Assembly (NCBI GenBank): GCA_963772335.1 | Contig: CAVYXF010000005.1 | Coordinates: 620,001 to 684,000, forward strand | DNA length: 64,000 nucleotides | Direction: 5' to 3' | Origin: CAVYXF01 sp963772335 | GTDB taxonomy: Bacteria; Pseudomonadota; Alphaproteobacteria; Rhizobiales; Rhodomicrobiaceae | Part shown: positions 25,404 to 34,439 of the stretch, in pieces | Layout: every line of letters begins with the position of its first letter | Numbering within the stretch: the first letter of the stretch is position 1 | Translations under genes and position numbers: made by a program | Notes under the pieces: model-generated | What the model saw: the letters and a program-made list of their open reading frames with translations, nothing else | Databases searched by the model: none | What the model was told of the DNA's origin: nothing

Positions 25404-26158
25404 GCGCGGGGCAGGAACTCGAAGGACTTGTCGCGATCGTAACGGGCGGCGGGCGCAATATTGGCCGCGCGATCGCGCTCGAGCTGGCGAGCGCCGGGGC
25501 GGCGGTGGTCGTCAATGCTCGCCAATCGGCGGCAGAGGCACAGGCATTGGCCGAGGCGATCGCCGTCGGTGGTGGCCGCGCAATCGTATCTCTGGCCGAT
25601 GTCACCGATCCCACCGCGGTCGAGCGACTGATCGCGGCTGCTGTCGATGCTTTCGGTGGGGTCGACCTTCTCATCAACAATGCCGCTGTGCGCCGCGAAA
25701 CCCCGATCGAGGAACTCGAATTCGCCGAGTGGCGCGAGGTGCTCTCCATCATTCTCGATGGCGCCTATCTGACCAGCCGGGCGGCCCTGCCGCATCTTGC
25801 CCGCTCCGGCCGAGGCGCGATCGTCAACATTGGCGGCCTCAGCGCTCACACCGGCGCCGCGGCCCGCGCGCATGTGGTGACGGCAAAGGCCGGTCTCGCC
25901 GGCCTCACTCGCGCGCTGGCCCATGATCTCGCCAAGCGCAATATCACGGTCAACTGCGTCGCTCCCGGCATGATCGACACGGTGCGCGAGCGCACCGCAC
26001 CGCGTGACCCCTCGCATCATGCGCACCACCAGCCGCTGCGCGGGCAGCGCGGCGCGCCCGAGGACATCGCCGGTTGTGTGCGCTATCTCTGCGGCCCGGC
26101 GGCACGGTACATCACCGGTCAGACTATCCACGTCAATGGCGGGATCTTCATGGCCTGA
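25400..26158 (+). CDS. SDR-family protein with atypical active site
   Basis: A 252-residue short-chain dehydrogenase/reductase fold protein. The cofactor motif TGGGRNIGRAI (from residue 15), the NNAA motif at 93-96 and NCVAPGMIDT are standard. The catalytic positions are not: aligned on NIGGLSAHTGAAARAHVVTAK, the usual Ser is Gly146 and the usual Tyr of YxxxK is Val159, while Lys163 is kept. It may use other chemistry, act on an unusual ligand, or be non-catalytic. The ATG overlaps the preceding MmgE/PrpD stop (ATGA). Confidence 0.85.
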   Translation: MSAGQELEGLVAIVTGGGRNIGRAIALELASAGAAVVVNARQSAAEAQALAEAIAVGGGRAIVSLADVTDPTAVERLIAAAVDAFGGVDLLINNAAVRRETPIEELEFAEWREVLSIILDGAYLTSRAALPHLARSGRGAIVNIGGLSAHTGAAARAHVVTAKAGLAGLTRALAHDLAKRNITVNCVAPGMIDTVRERTAPRDPSHHAHHQPLRGQRGAPEDIAGCVRYLCGPAARYITGQTIHVNGGIFMA

Positions 26159-26221
26159 GCGGCGCACGTCCGGCTGTGATTTGCTGGCCTGATTCTTTGC
26201 CTCATTTGGAGCACGATTCCC

Positions 26222-27583
26222 ATGGAAGTCACTCAAACACTGGCCAACTATGTCGTGGCTGCCCCCGTCGACAGCGTGCCGGAGCCGGTGCGCCGGGAGG
26301 CAGTGCGCTCGCTTTTCAACTGGGTCGGCTGTGCCGTTGGCGGCTCGCAGCACCCGACCGTGAGCGTCGCGCTCGAAGCCCTGGCGCCGTTCGCTGGACA
26401 GGCTCAGGCAAGCGTGCTCGGCCGCAGCGAGCGTCTCGACATCATGAATACGGCGCTCGTCAACGGCATCGCGAGCCATGTGTTCGATTTCGACGATACA
26501 CATCTGAAAACCATCATTCATCCCGCCGGCCCCGTCGCTTCGGCCATTCTGAGCCTCGCTGAGCTTCGCCCTGTCACGGGGCGCGACTTCCTCCATGCCT
26601 TCATCCTCGGGGTCGAGGTCGAATGCCGCATCGGCAATTCTGTCTATCCCGCCCATTACGATGTCGGCTGGCACATCACCGGGACTGCCGGCGTCTTCGG
26701 TGCGGCCGCCGCCACTGGGCGTCTGCTCGGGCTGGACCAGCAGCGCATGGCCTGGGCGCTCGGCATTGCCGGGACCCAGTCATCCGGCTTCCGCGAGATG
26801 TTCGGCACGATGTGCAAGAGTTTCCACCCCGGACGCGCAGCACAGAACGGCCTGCTCGCCGCGATCCTGGCCGAGCGCGGTTTCACCTCATCGAACCGCG
26901 TCCTTGAGGCCCCGCGCGGCTTCGCTAACGTGATGTCGACCGAACGGGACTTCAGTGAGATCACCGATGGGCTCGGTGAGCACTTCGAGATCGCGCTCAA
27001 TACCTACAAGCCTTTTGCCTGCGGTATCGTCATTCATCCCTCGATCGACGGATGCATTCAACTCCGCAATGAATTCGGCCTGACCGCAGACCAGATCGAG
27101 CGGATCGATCTGAAGGTGGCGCCGCTGGTTCTGGAGCTCACCGGCAAAAACACGCCGCAGATCGGGCTTGAAGGCAAATTCAGCGTCTATCATTCGGCAG
27201 CGATCGCGATCGTCCGCGGGCGCGCGGGCGAAGAGGAATACAGCGACGAAGCGGTCAGCGATCCTGTGGTGGTTGCGCTGCGTGACCGGGTGAAGGCCAA
27301 CGCGCTCCCAGAGATCGCGGACGACGAATGTCATATCACCGTCACCTTGAAGACGGGGCAGATTCTCGAAAAGCATGTGGATCACGCAATCGGAAGCCTG
27401 GCTCGTCCCATGACAGACGCCGATCTCGACCAAAAATTCTTCGGCCTCGCGGAGCCCGTTCTGGGCAGAGAAGCTTGCGAGCGAGTGCGTGAGCTCTGCT
27501 GGCGGGTCGAGCAGCTGGATGACGCCGCAAATGTCGCCCGCGCAGCGGCAAAAGCCTCTGCCGGACGGTTGTCGCTGGCGTAA
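26222..27583 (+). CDS. MmgE/PrpD family protein (copy 3)
   Basis: A 453-residue MmgE/PrpD protein. Motifs are GIASHVFDFDDTHLKTIIHP, YDVGWHITGTAGVFGAAAAT, QSSGFREMFGTMCKSFHPG and FKPFACGIVIHPSIDGC (the last begins YKPFACGI). It resembles copy 1 in the HYxxGFH/HYDVGWH region. Last gene of the gntR-tctCBA operon, 63 bases after the SDR stop; it ends convergently with the M16 peptidase gene. Likely a dehydratase or isomerase step on the imported acid. Confidence 0.86.
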   Translation: MEVTQTLANYVVAAPVDSVPEPVRREAVRSLFNWVGCAVGGSQHPTVSVALEALAPFAGQAQASVLGRSERLDIMNTALVNGIASHVFDFDDTHLKTIIHPAGPVASAILSLAELRPVTGRDFLHAFILGVEVECRIGNSVYPAHYDVGWHITGTAGVFGAAAATGRLLGLDQQRMAWALGIAGTQSSGFREMFGTMCKSFHPGRAAQNGLLAAILAERGFTSSNRVLEAPRGFANVMSTERDFSEITDGLGEHFEIALNTYKPFACGIVIHPSIDGCIQLRNEFGLTADQIERIDLKVAPLVLELTGKNTPQIGLEGKFSVYHSAAIAIVRGRAGEEEYSDEAVSDPVVVALRDRVKANALPEIADDECHITVTLKTGQILEKHVDHAIGSLARPMTDADLDQKFFGLAEPVLGREACERVRELCWRVEQLDDAANVARAAAKASAGRLSLA

Positions 27584-27607
27584 TCACCCGACAGCCGCGG
27601 ATCCGCT

Positions 27608-28926
27608 CTAATCGCGTGCGGCGGGGCGCAGGATGAGCTGACGCATTGCGGCGGGATCGAAATAGGTGCGCACAACCTGCCTCACCTCGTCCAGGCTTAT
27701 GCTGTCGGTCGCGGCCCTACGCTCCTCGTCGTAATGCGTGCTGAGGCCATCGAGCCAGAGGCCAAGCAGGTGGTCGGCGAGCCCTGCGTTACCGTCCGCG
27801 CTGAGCAGATAAGAGCCGTTGAGGCTGCTCTTGGCGTTGGCCAACTCGCGCTCGCCGGGGCCATCGCGCTGGAAGGTGGCGAGCGTATCGCGCACTGCGC
27901 GCAGCGCCTCCTCCATCCTCCCCGCCTGGGTCGAAAGAGTGCCGAGGAGGAATGATGCGGTCGGATCGGTCAGCAGGTGGGTTGAGATCGCGTAGGTCAA
28001 GCCGCGCTTTATGCGAACTTCCTGGGTGAGCCTTGCATCGAAATTGCCGCTGCCCAGGACGTGCGTAAGCGCAAGCGCCGGGAAATAACCCGGATCGCCT
28101 GCCCTCGGCATAGGCAGGGCGAAGACGGCAGTCTCCACGGGCTGCCCATCGGATGCCGGAATGGCAGCTGCGAACGGCGCGAGTTCTGCGGGCGGCAGGG
28201 GCTCGGGCGCAGTTCCCTCAGGCAGGCCGGCGAAGAGACCGTCGACGAGCGCGGTCGCCTCCTGCGGTGTGAGCGCGCCGACGATGACCACCTGCAGCCC
28301 GCTCCTGCGCAGCAGCTGACGGCGCTGCGCCGCGATATCGTCGTCGGTAAGCCGGGCGAGCGTTTCGGCCGTTCCCCGCACAGCTCGCGCATAAGCGTGA
28401 CCGGCAAACGCGGTCTCATAGAAAAGCCGCAACGCCAGCCGATCGGGATTGTGCCCGTCCTGTGCTACTGCTGCGATCTTCTGGCGGCGCGCGCGTTCGA
28501 AATCGGCCGGCCGCAGCTGCGGCTCGGTCAAAGCGAGCCGAAACAGTTCCGCTGTAACAGGCAGATGCCGGCTCACCGATACGAAGCCGCCAGAGAAAGC
28601 CGTGTGCGAGACCGAGAACGACAAGCGGCTGCCTAGCGTATCCAGCCTGCCCTGGAAGGCCTCGGCGTCGAGCCCTCCAGCACCCTGGTCAAGCAGTGCG
28701 GCGAGCACATCGCCGGCGCCCTCCTTGCCAGGCGGGTCTTCGAGGCTGCCACCGCGCATGGCGAAACGGAGCGCAACCAGTGGCAGGCCGTGCTCTTCGA
28801 CAAGCCACAGGCCGACACCACCTGGCGTTTGCAGCACCTGCACCTCGCGGGCTTCCGCAAGGCGTGGCAACCATGCCAGCGCGAGCAGGGCAAGGCCGAG
28901 AGCGAAGCCTCGGATGTGCCTCTCAT
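27608..28926 (-). CDS. M16 family peptidase-like protein, non-catalytic subunit, frameshift in signal peptide
   Basis: M16 (insulinase/pitrilysin) protein of about 438 residues. It lacks the HxxEH zinc motif at the expected place (LRFAMRGGSLEDPPGKEGAG), as in the inactive partner of heterodimeric M16 proteases. It keeps the C-terminal features RIKRGLTYAISTHL and NAKSSLNGSYLLS. The only suitable ATG (28926) overlaps the preceding stop as ATGA, but the frame of RHIRGFALGLALLALAWLPR is two bases off; removing a duplicated AG joins them and creates a good signal peptide. Probably a 2-base insertion or read error. Confidence 0.78.
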
Positions 28927-30288
28927 CGGGAAACCTCTTGCTGCCTGCGCTCGGGCCACAGCAGGCCAGTGACGGATCGGCGGGCGATGAGGAAAGCGCG
29001 TGCGGCCTGTTCGACATCGGATATCTCGACGCGCGCCAGCCGCGTCTGGAGTTCGACGATATCGGTAAGGCTCCGTCCTGCGGCGAGCGCCTCGCCATAG
29101 CGGCTGGCCAGCTGCTGCTGGCTGTCGCTGTCGAGGATGAGCCCAGCCTCGATGGCGGACTTAGCCCGCGCCAGCTCACTCGCGGTGATGCCGGAGGCGA
29201 TGAGATCGGCGAGCACAGCATCCAGGGCGTCCTCGGCCGCGCCCGCGTTCCCCCCTTCGGGAAGACGGATAAAGAGCGCGAATTCGCCGCTATCGCGGCG
29301 GTCGCCGAAAAATTTCGCGCCGGCGCCCAGCGCCAGCCCGCGGCGATGAACGAGGGCGCCGCTCAGCCGACTCGCTTCGCCGGCGCCAAGAATGGCGGCG
29401 AGCAGTTCGAGGCTTTCCGCCTGCATTGGGGCGGCGGTTCGATAGCTTGGCGTCAGATAGTAGCGTACCAGCGTCGGCTGGGCGGCACGCCCATCGGTCA
29501 TCTCGACTCGCCGGGCGGCGGTCGGCTCGGGCTCAACAACGGGCTCGCGGGGTGGCGGCACGCGACCCACAACTGTCCCATAGGTGTCGCCGGCCAGCTT
29601 TCGGATCTCGTCAGGCGTCACATCGCCTGCGATCACCACGATGGCATTGGCGGGAACGTAGAAGCTGCGATAGGCGGCGAGCGCATCGTCGCGCTTCAGG
29701 GTGAGGATCTCGTCCGCCGCTCCGATGGGCGGGCGGCCATAGCTATGATGCGGATAAAGGGCCGCCATCATCTTTTCGCCGAGCAGCCGCAGAGGATCGC
29801 TCTCGATCACCAGCCGGCGCTCCTCGCGCACAACGGTGCGCTCCGTCGCTACCTGCTCCTCGCTTACCTCTAGGCCGCTCATCCGTCGCGCCTCGATGGC
29901 CATGATCTGCGGCAGATGCTCCCTCGCCACGCGCTGAAAATACCAGGTCGAAGTCCGGGCCGGTTGTGGCGTTGTCCACGGCGCCGAGGCGCGACATGAT
30001 CTGGGCGAAGGTCTCCGGCTCGGCATCGAGGGCCTTGAACATCAGATGCTCGAGGAGATGGGCAAGACCGCACGAGCCCGGCGGATCGTCTACCCCGCCG
30101 AACCTGTACCACACCATATGCGTGACAACCGATGTGCGATGATCCTCGATCACCACGACCTGCAGTCCATTGGAGAGTGTAAAGCTTGTCACTGTACCAA
30201 AGGCCGCCTCGTCGGCCCGTGCTGGCCCGCCGCAGGGCAGGCACAGTAGCCAGAGCAGGGCAACGGTAAAGAGAATGCGCATTGTCAT
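28923..30288 (-). CDS. M16 family zinc peptidase, apparent frameshift
   Basis: Secreted zinc peptidase of about 454 residues. Signal peptide MRILFTVALLWLLCLPCGG; zinc motif HLLEH in CGLAHLLEHLMFKALDAEP. After VDNATTGPDFD the frame shifts at the GG at 29946-29947; deleting one base yields DWYFQRVAREHLPQIMAIEA and the downstream EEQVATERTVVREERR with the third zinc Glu. The start at 30288 has AAGGAGG just upstream. It pairs with the non-catalytic M16 gene downstream, overlapping as ATGA. Probably a periplasmic peptidase for small or misfolded peptides. Confidence 0.83.
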
Positions 30289-30297
30289 GGCCCCTCC

Positions 30298-31914
30298 TTA
30301 CCGGAATGCCGCCACCCGCGCCGCCTGCTCCGAGACCACACGCGCGTCATAGGTCAGAGTATCGCCTGCAGGCTCCCCCTCGATCAGAATGTTGGGGTTC
30401 GACCAGATCGGCAAGCGCGGACAGCCATTGCAGGAGCTCTTATAGGCCATGATGGTGCGCCATTTGCTGCCGTTCACGAAGCCATGGCCGAAGGGAAACG
30501 GCCGGCTGGTGTCGTCGATCGCGCGGTCGTGGCGTCCGCCGAGCAAATGGCCGATCTCGTGCGGGATGGAATAGCTCGTCATGGCGCAGATATGGTGGAC
30601 AACAGCGAACGCCTCGTCCGCATCGGCATTGACGCGCGTGGCGAGGCCGCAAGCGTCGGGGCTGTCCACAATCAACACGACGACGTCGGCGCGCATCTTG
30701 TCGCGAACCTGGTGAATCTCGTCCATATGGCCATCGTTGCGATCGGCGAGATTCCAGAGATGATCGAAGATCCCTCCCTGGCCTTCGTCATAGTCAACCT
30801 GATACGTCCCGGCGACCGCGAGCCGGACATTGCCGATCCCGCTGGAGCGGAAGCTCTGATTGCCTTGCTCGACGGCCAGATCGATCAGTTCCATGCGGAT
30901 GTCGCGATAATGGCTCGCTGCCGCCGGGGTATAGGCGAACAGCACAGTAATCTCGATAGGCCGGGAGGTGTTCAGCAGGGCGGGCGCGACAAGCTCGGGC
31001 GTCGCCGGAGCCGCTGCCATATTCTCCGGCGCGTCCTCCAGATTGCGCCGGTCCTCGCCCGTGCGGTCGATCCGAATGGTGGTGTCGCGCGGAGCTCCGG
31101 GCAGTGGGGCATGGGGGCGGAACGCCGCCGAGTCAGGGTGCTCCGGCGGCATCATGTCGTCTTCCATGGCGATCACGATATGCAGCCCGCCCTCGGCGGT
31201 CTTGATGACATACTCCTTGCTGCCATGCTTCAGCGTGCCGGCAAACCGCCCGTCCGGCGCCCACATCAGGCTGACCGGCAGTCCCTCGTCCACCGTTCTC
31301 CCGTACCAAAACACCTTGCTGCCCTGTGCTTCCATATGCGTGCGCCTGGCATGGACGATGACGCCCGCCTCGAGCTGCAGCACGACCTCCGCCTTGCTCT
31401 CGGCCGCAATGTTGGGCATCGATGGCCGCATGAGCGCATACTCCATGACCGGCGCCGGCTTCAGCGAGAGCATGGTCACGGACGTGACCGCGTCGGAGCG
31501 CATGGCGCGCTGGATCATCGGCATGCGGGTCTGCGGTGGGGGCGTTTCATCATTCTCCACGCGGCCGGCCATGCTGGTCACCAATGCGCTGGGCTGATCG
31601 TCGATCTCGCTGATCTGCACGCCCTGCTCGCTTGAGGCGCGGCGCAGCTCCGATACGCGGCCGGGTTCAACGCTCCACATTTCCGCGCCAGTTTTCGTGA
31701 GCGTCTTGCCCTCGGCCACGCCGGCAAGATCGCGCAGCCGGCGATAGACCTCGCTGTCCTTCGGCGGCAGGTTCCAGACAATGAAGCCGGCCCGCCGCTC
31801 CTGGGCCAGGGACGGTTCAGCCATGTAAGCGAGCAGCGCCAGTCCGGAGATTGCGGCGGCTCGAATGGCCCGCCGACCTCTCATGGCGCTGAACAAAGTC
31901 CGAGCGAGCGTCAT
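30298..31914 (-). CDS. Secreted metzincin zinc metalloprotease (M12-like)
   Basis: A 538-residue protein with an N-terminal signal segment (ISGLALLAYMAEPSLAQE). The C-terminal catalytic domain has the full metzincin motif HEIGHLLGGRHD (His452, Glu453, His456, His462) and a downstream Met-turn in RTIMAY. The first 300 residues are a propeptide or accessory domain with Pro-rich stretches. Reprolysin-like enzymes of this form cleave extracellular proteins. It ends 10 bases before the M16 pair, so the three proteases probably form one operon. The ATG at 31914 is the best of several possible starts. Confidence 0.83.
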   Translation of the reverse strand: MTLARTLFSAMRGRRAIRAAAISGLALLAYMAEPSLAQERRAGFIVWNLPPKDSEVYRRLRDLAGVAEGKTLTKTGAEMWSVEPGRVSELRRASSEQGVQISEIDDQPSALVTSMAGRVENDETPPPQTRMPMIQRAMRSDAVTSVTMLSLKPAPVMEYALMRPSMPNIAAESKAEVVLQLEAGVIVHARRTHMEAQGSKVFWYGRTVDEGLPVSLMWAPDGRFAGTLKHGSKEYVIKTAEGGLHIVIAMEDDMMPPEHPDSAAFRPHAPLPGAPRDTTIRIDRTGEDRRNLEDAPENMAAAPATPELVAPALLNTSRPIEITVLFAYTPAAASHYRDIRMELIDLAVEQGNQSFRSSGIGNVRLAVAGTYQVDYDEGQGGIFDHLWNLADRNDGHMDEIHQVRDKMRADVVVLIVDSPDACGLATRVNADADEAFAVVHHICAMTSYSIPHEIGHLLGGRHDRAIDDTSRPFPFGHGFVNGSKWRTIMAYKSSCNGCPRLPIWSNPNILIEGEPAGDTLTYDARVVSEQAARVAAFR

Positions 31915-32149
31915 CGGGACGGATGCCTTGCGGTTGAGAACAAATCCTGGCCGGTATTTCGCGACGCCTTCGTCATGCGATTGTCGCGAGGAGAGCGACG
32001 CCATTAAGCCTTCAGCAGGCGGCGTTTCGGGCCGCACGAATTCGCCCTCGTGTCGCAAGTGCGCGCGGAGCGATGCGGGAAGTTATCGCCATGGTGAAAA
32101 AGCGGCCGGGCTTTCGCACCAGCCGCCACCAAAAACAACGCGGCGCGGG

Positions 32150-32464
32150 CTATTTGCGTGCCGACCCCCAGCGCTGCATCTCGGCCCAGAAGCGCTGGGG
32201 GTCGTCCTGGGCATGCCCATATTTGCGCATGTCTTCCCAGAAATTGGCAAAGTTGGACTCATCCCCCGCCTGGCAGGCATCATAGGCGCGCAGACCTGTG
32301 CGCTGGGTCGCGACCAGGTCGTCGGTCGACGGCTTGGCGTTGCCATAGCGCTGCATAAGTTCCCAAAACTCGCGATAGTTGGCATCGCAGTCGGTCCGTG
32401 CGGCGGAGGCGGGGGAGGCGGCGAAAGCTGCAATGACAGCGGCAGCAAGAGCGGATCTGATCAT
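32150..32464 (-). CDS. Small secreted protein with three FWxxM repeats
   Basis: A 104-residue protein of unknown function with a signal peptide (AAAVIAAFAASPASA, cleavage near residue 21). The mature part contains three copies of one motif: FWELMQRYG (33-41), FWEDMRKYG (75-83) and FWAEMQRWG (92-100), plus two cysteines. I do not recognise a family. It is monocistronic. Its last codons contain a strong inverted repeat (32162-32204). Confidence 0.65.
   Translation of the reverse strand: MIRSALAAAVIAAFAASPASAARTDCDANYREFWELMQRYGNAKPSTDDLVATQRTGLRAYDACQAGDESNFANFWEDMRKYGHAQDDPQRFWAEMQRWGSARK
32162..32204. repeat. Perfect 14-base inverted repeat in a coding 3' end
   Basis: CGACCCCCAGCGCT (32162-32175) pairs with AGCGCTGGGGGTCG (32191-32204) around a 15-base loop, within the last 20 codons of the small secreted protein gene. 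It may act as an mRNA 3' stabiliser or terminator. Confidence 0.6.
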
Positions 32465-32926
32465 CTCATGTTCCTTGTTCGGAAAACTGGCCCGTCGGCG
32501 TGGTTTGGCCGCCGACCGATCAAGTCTTAGCCGCTAACGCGGTCGGCATATTGATTAGGATTGCTGCGTTTGGAACGGAGTGCTGCAAAGCTGCGATGAG
32601 CCAAAGCTCGCGGTGAACCCACTTGAGGACAGTGGGACGCCAAGCTGCCCTCCAGATTGGCAGTTGGCCGACTGATCACCGACTGCGCACGGCCAAGTCC
32701 CGGCAGGCGGCGGAAAGACTTCCCGTTTCCGCCGCGGCGACGAAGGTGGGCAATAGATCCAGGATAACCCCGTCCGGCATCTATCGCTCGGGCGTCGCCC
32801 TCGGCGCACGGCAAGCAAAATCCTCTCCTTTTATCTCTCTCGGGATACGTTCCGACAAATGGATTTTGCTTGCCGTTTGCACACTCACTCCTCGCCTGAA
32901 GCAGGGTTGCAGCTACGCACGCACCT
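32465..32926. other. Intergenic region without a supported gene
   Basis: 462 bases separate the small secreted protein gene from the broken isochorismatase-family gene. Open frames here have no recognisable protein features. The notable content is the inverted repeat at 32808-32876. Confidence 0.5.
32808..32876. repeat. Perfect 16-base inverted repeat
   Basis: ACGGCAAGCAAAATCC (32808-32823) is perfectly complementary to GGATTTTGCTTGCCGT (32861-32876), with a 37-base pyrimidine-rich spacer. It lies about 50 bases past the end of the isochorismatase-family pseudogene. It could be a terminator, a structured RNA or the paired ends of a tiny mobile-element relic. Confidence 0.6.
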
Positions 32927-33357
32927 TTAACCAGACATGTTCATCGCGAGGATCGAGGAAGCCGCACCATATTGCCGGAACCAATTGCCGATCGCACCGG
33001 CTTTGGTCTTTGAGGCGGCAAGATCCTTGGCAGAGCTCGTACTGTGCAATTCGCCCGCGATTTGCTGCACGTTGGTCGGTGTCGCCCGGCCTGCGCAAGT
33101 CTCATCAACGCCGCCTCATCGATCTGCTTCGTCCATGAGCCTGACGCATCCACGGCAATGAACACGTGGAAGCCTTCCCGAAGCAAGGAGAGAGTGGGAT
33201 AGACGAGGCAGAAGTCGGTGGTGATCCCCGCCAGGATCACCTTCTTGCGTCCCATTGCACGGACCGCTTCGGCAAGCGTGGGTCGTCCATCGGACTCAAA
33301 TGTCAGGTTCGATCCACTAGCTATTCCTTTGTTTGACCCCGCCAGCGGCGAGAACAT
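32927..33357 (-). pseudogene. Cysteine hydrolase (isochorismatase family), truncated and frameshifted
   Basis: The central part matches YcaC-like hydrolases: GRKKVILAGITTDFCLVYPT with the catalytic Cys, then LLREGFHVFIAVDASGSWT and AALMRLAQAG. At about 33098 the frame shifts; the next frame continues ATPTNVQQIAGELHS to a stop at 32927-32929. The N-terminal half, which carries the catalytic Asp and Lys, is absent: the sequence before FESDGRPTLAEAVRAMG shows no homology. This is a gene remnant. Bases 33358-33630 upstream hold nothing else I can support. Confidence 0.75.
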
Positions 33358-33630
33358 TCCTTCGTCCCGAACAACTATTCGCTCACCGCGAAAGCGAGCG
33401 GACGTCCGACCCCGAAGCCGCGAGGTCGCAAGTGCGATGGCGTCTGCGAGGCAACGTCAGTTCCGCAGCGGTCGGCCTAGATTGCCTCCCGTGACGGTGG
33501 CAAGCGTCCCCGCGACCTCGTCCACCCCATCGCTCGACTACCCTGAGCGGAACCCTTCTACCGCTGCTCCGTTGCAGCCTGAAGCGCCGCCGCATTGGCA
33601 CGCGCGCAGGAGAGCCTTGGAGTGCCTGCC

Positions 33631-33840
33631 ATGTCCATTCCCAACAATGCCAACCCCTCCAATCCCGCGAAGACGCCCGGCATTGGCAATCCCGCCCCCG
33701 GCGATGAGGCGCCGCCGGCAACACCCGGCGCCGGTGAGAACATCTGCCCCGACTGCAACGGCACCGGTAAGCTGGGCGATCGCCCTTGTCCGAGCTGCGG
33801 CGGCACGGGCAAGATCATCGAGGGCATAGGCGGCGGCTGA
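33631..33840 (+). CDS. Small zinc-ribbon protein with DnaJ-type CxxCxGxG motifs
   Basis: A 69-residue protein. The first half is Pro/Asn/Ala-rich and probably disordered. The second half has two CxxCxGxG motifs (Cys39/Cys42 and Cys53/Cys56), CPDCNGTGK and CPSCGGTGK, which form one zinc site as in the DnaJ cysteine-rich domain. Similar small proteins occur in Rhizobiales. No partner is evident; function unknown. Confidence 0.7.
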   Translation: MSIPNNANPSNPAKTPGIGNPAPGDEAPPATPGAGENICPDCNGTGKLGDRPCPSCGGTGKIIEGIGGG

Positions 33841-33940
33841 TCTCGCCCTTGTGACCTGCACCGCTCCCGCACGATCTTGAACTCCACGCGATGAATCCGA
33901 CCTGACGGGCATGTAACCGCTCGCATCAGGAGGGCAATCC

Positions 33941-34330
33941 ATGAGCATGGCATCCGCCAAGACCATGAAGTCACCCGGTCCCGATCACCCCATCACCATT
34001 GAGAGGAACCCGAACCATGTTGTCGCGACGTTCGCTAGCCGCATTATCGCAGATACGCGCGATGCGCTGACGCTTCGTGAGGCAGGACACTCGGCCGTCC
34101 AATATATCCCGCGCAAAGACGTTGATATGAGCGTGCTAGCGCCGACTGAGCACCGAACCTACTGCCCCTACAAGGGCGATTGCTCCTATTACAGCATCGT
34201 CGTGGACGGCAGGGTCGCAGAAAACGCGGTCTGGACCTATGGGGAGCCCTATCCGGCGGTCGCCGCGATCAGGGACCACCTCGCCTTCTATCCGAGCCGC
34301 ATCGACAGCCTCGAAGAGCAGCCAGTCTAA
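33941..34330 (+). CDS. DUF427 domain protein
   Basis: A 129-residue protein of the DUF427 family, small single-domain proteins of unknown function. Typical stretches are ITIERNPNHVVATFASRIIA, YIPRKDVDMSVL, TYCPYKGDCSYYSI and the AVWTYGEPYPAV segment. The CPYKG motif is a family hallmark. It stands alone between the zinc-ribbon gene and the convergent csaA gene. Confidence 0.86.
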   Translation: MSMASAKTMKSPGPDHPITIERNPNHVVATFASRIIADTRDALTLREAGHSAVQYIPRKDVDMSVLAPTEHRTYCPYKGDCSYYSIVVDGRVAENAVWTYGEPYPAVAAIRDHLAFYPSRIDSLEEQPV

Positions 34331-34439
34331 AGAAGGAATTAGGCGAGGCGCCGATCCATGAGGCTTTGGCCCATGGCGAACGGCCGCCCGGCCGCGCAGC
34401 GCGATGCCGCTCAAGCGTGGCTACATGAGCGGCGTCTGG

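Noticed and set aside
25229..26674. 481-codon minus-strand open frame over the SDR and MmgE/PrpD genes
   Set aside because: Shadow frame; both plus-strand genes have clear motifs and overlapping starts and stops.
28449..29873. 474-codon plus-strand open frame opposite the M16 genes
   Set aside because: Shadow of M16 peptidase coding sequence; no own features.
31914..32058. Longer start for the metzincin gene
   Set aside because: The extra 48 residues would precede the signal peptide.
33218..33829. 203-codon plus-strand open frame near the isochorismatase remnant
   Set aside because: Antisense to the remnant and out of frame with the zinc-ribbon gene; composition is that of a shadow.
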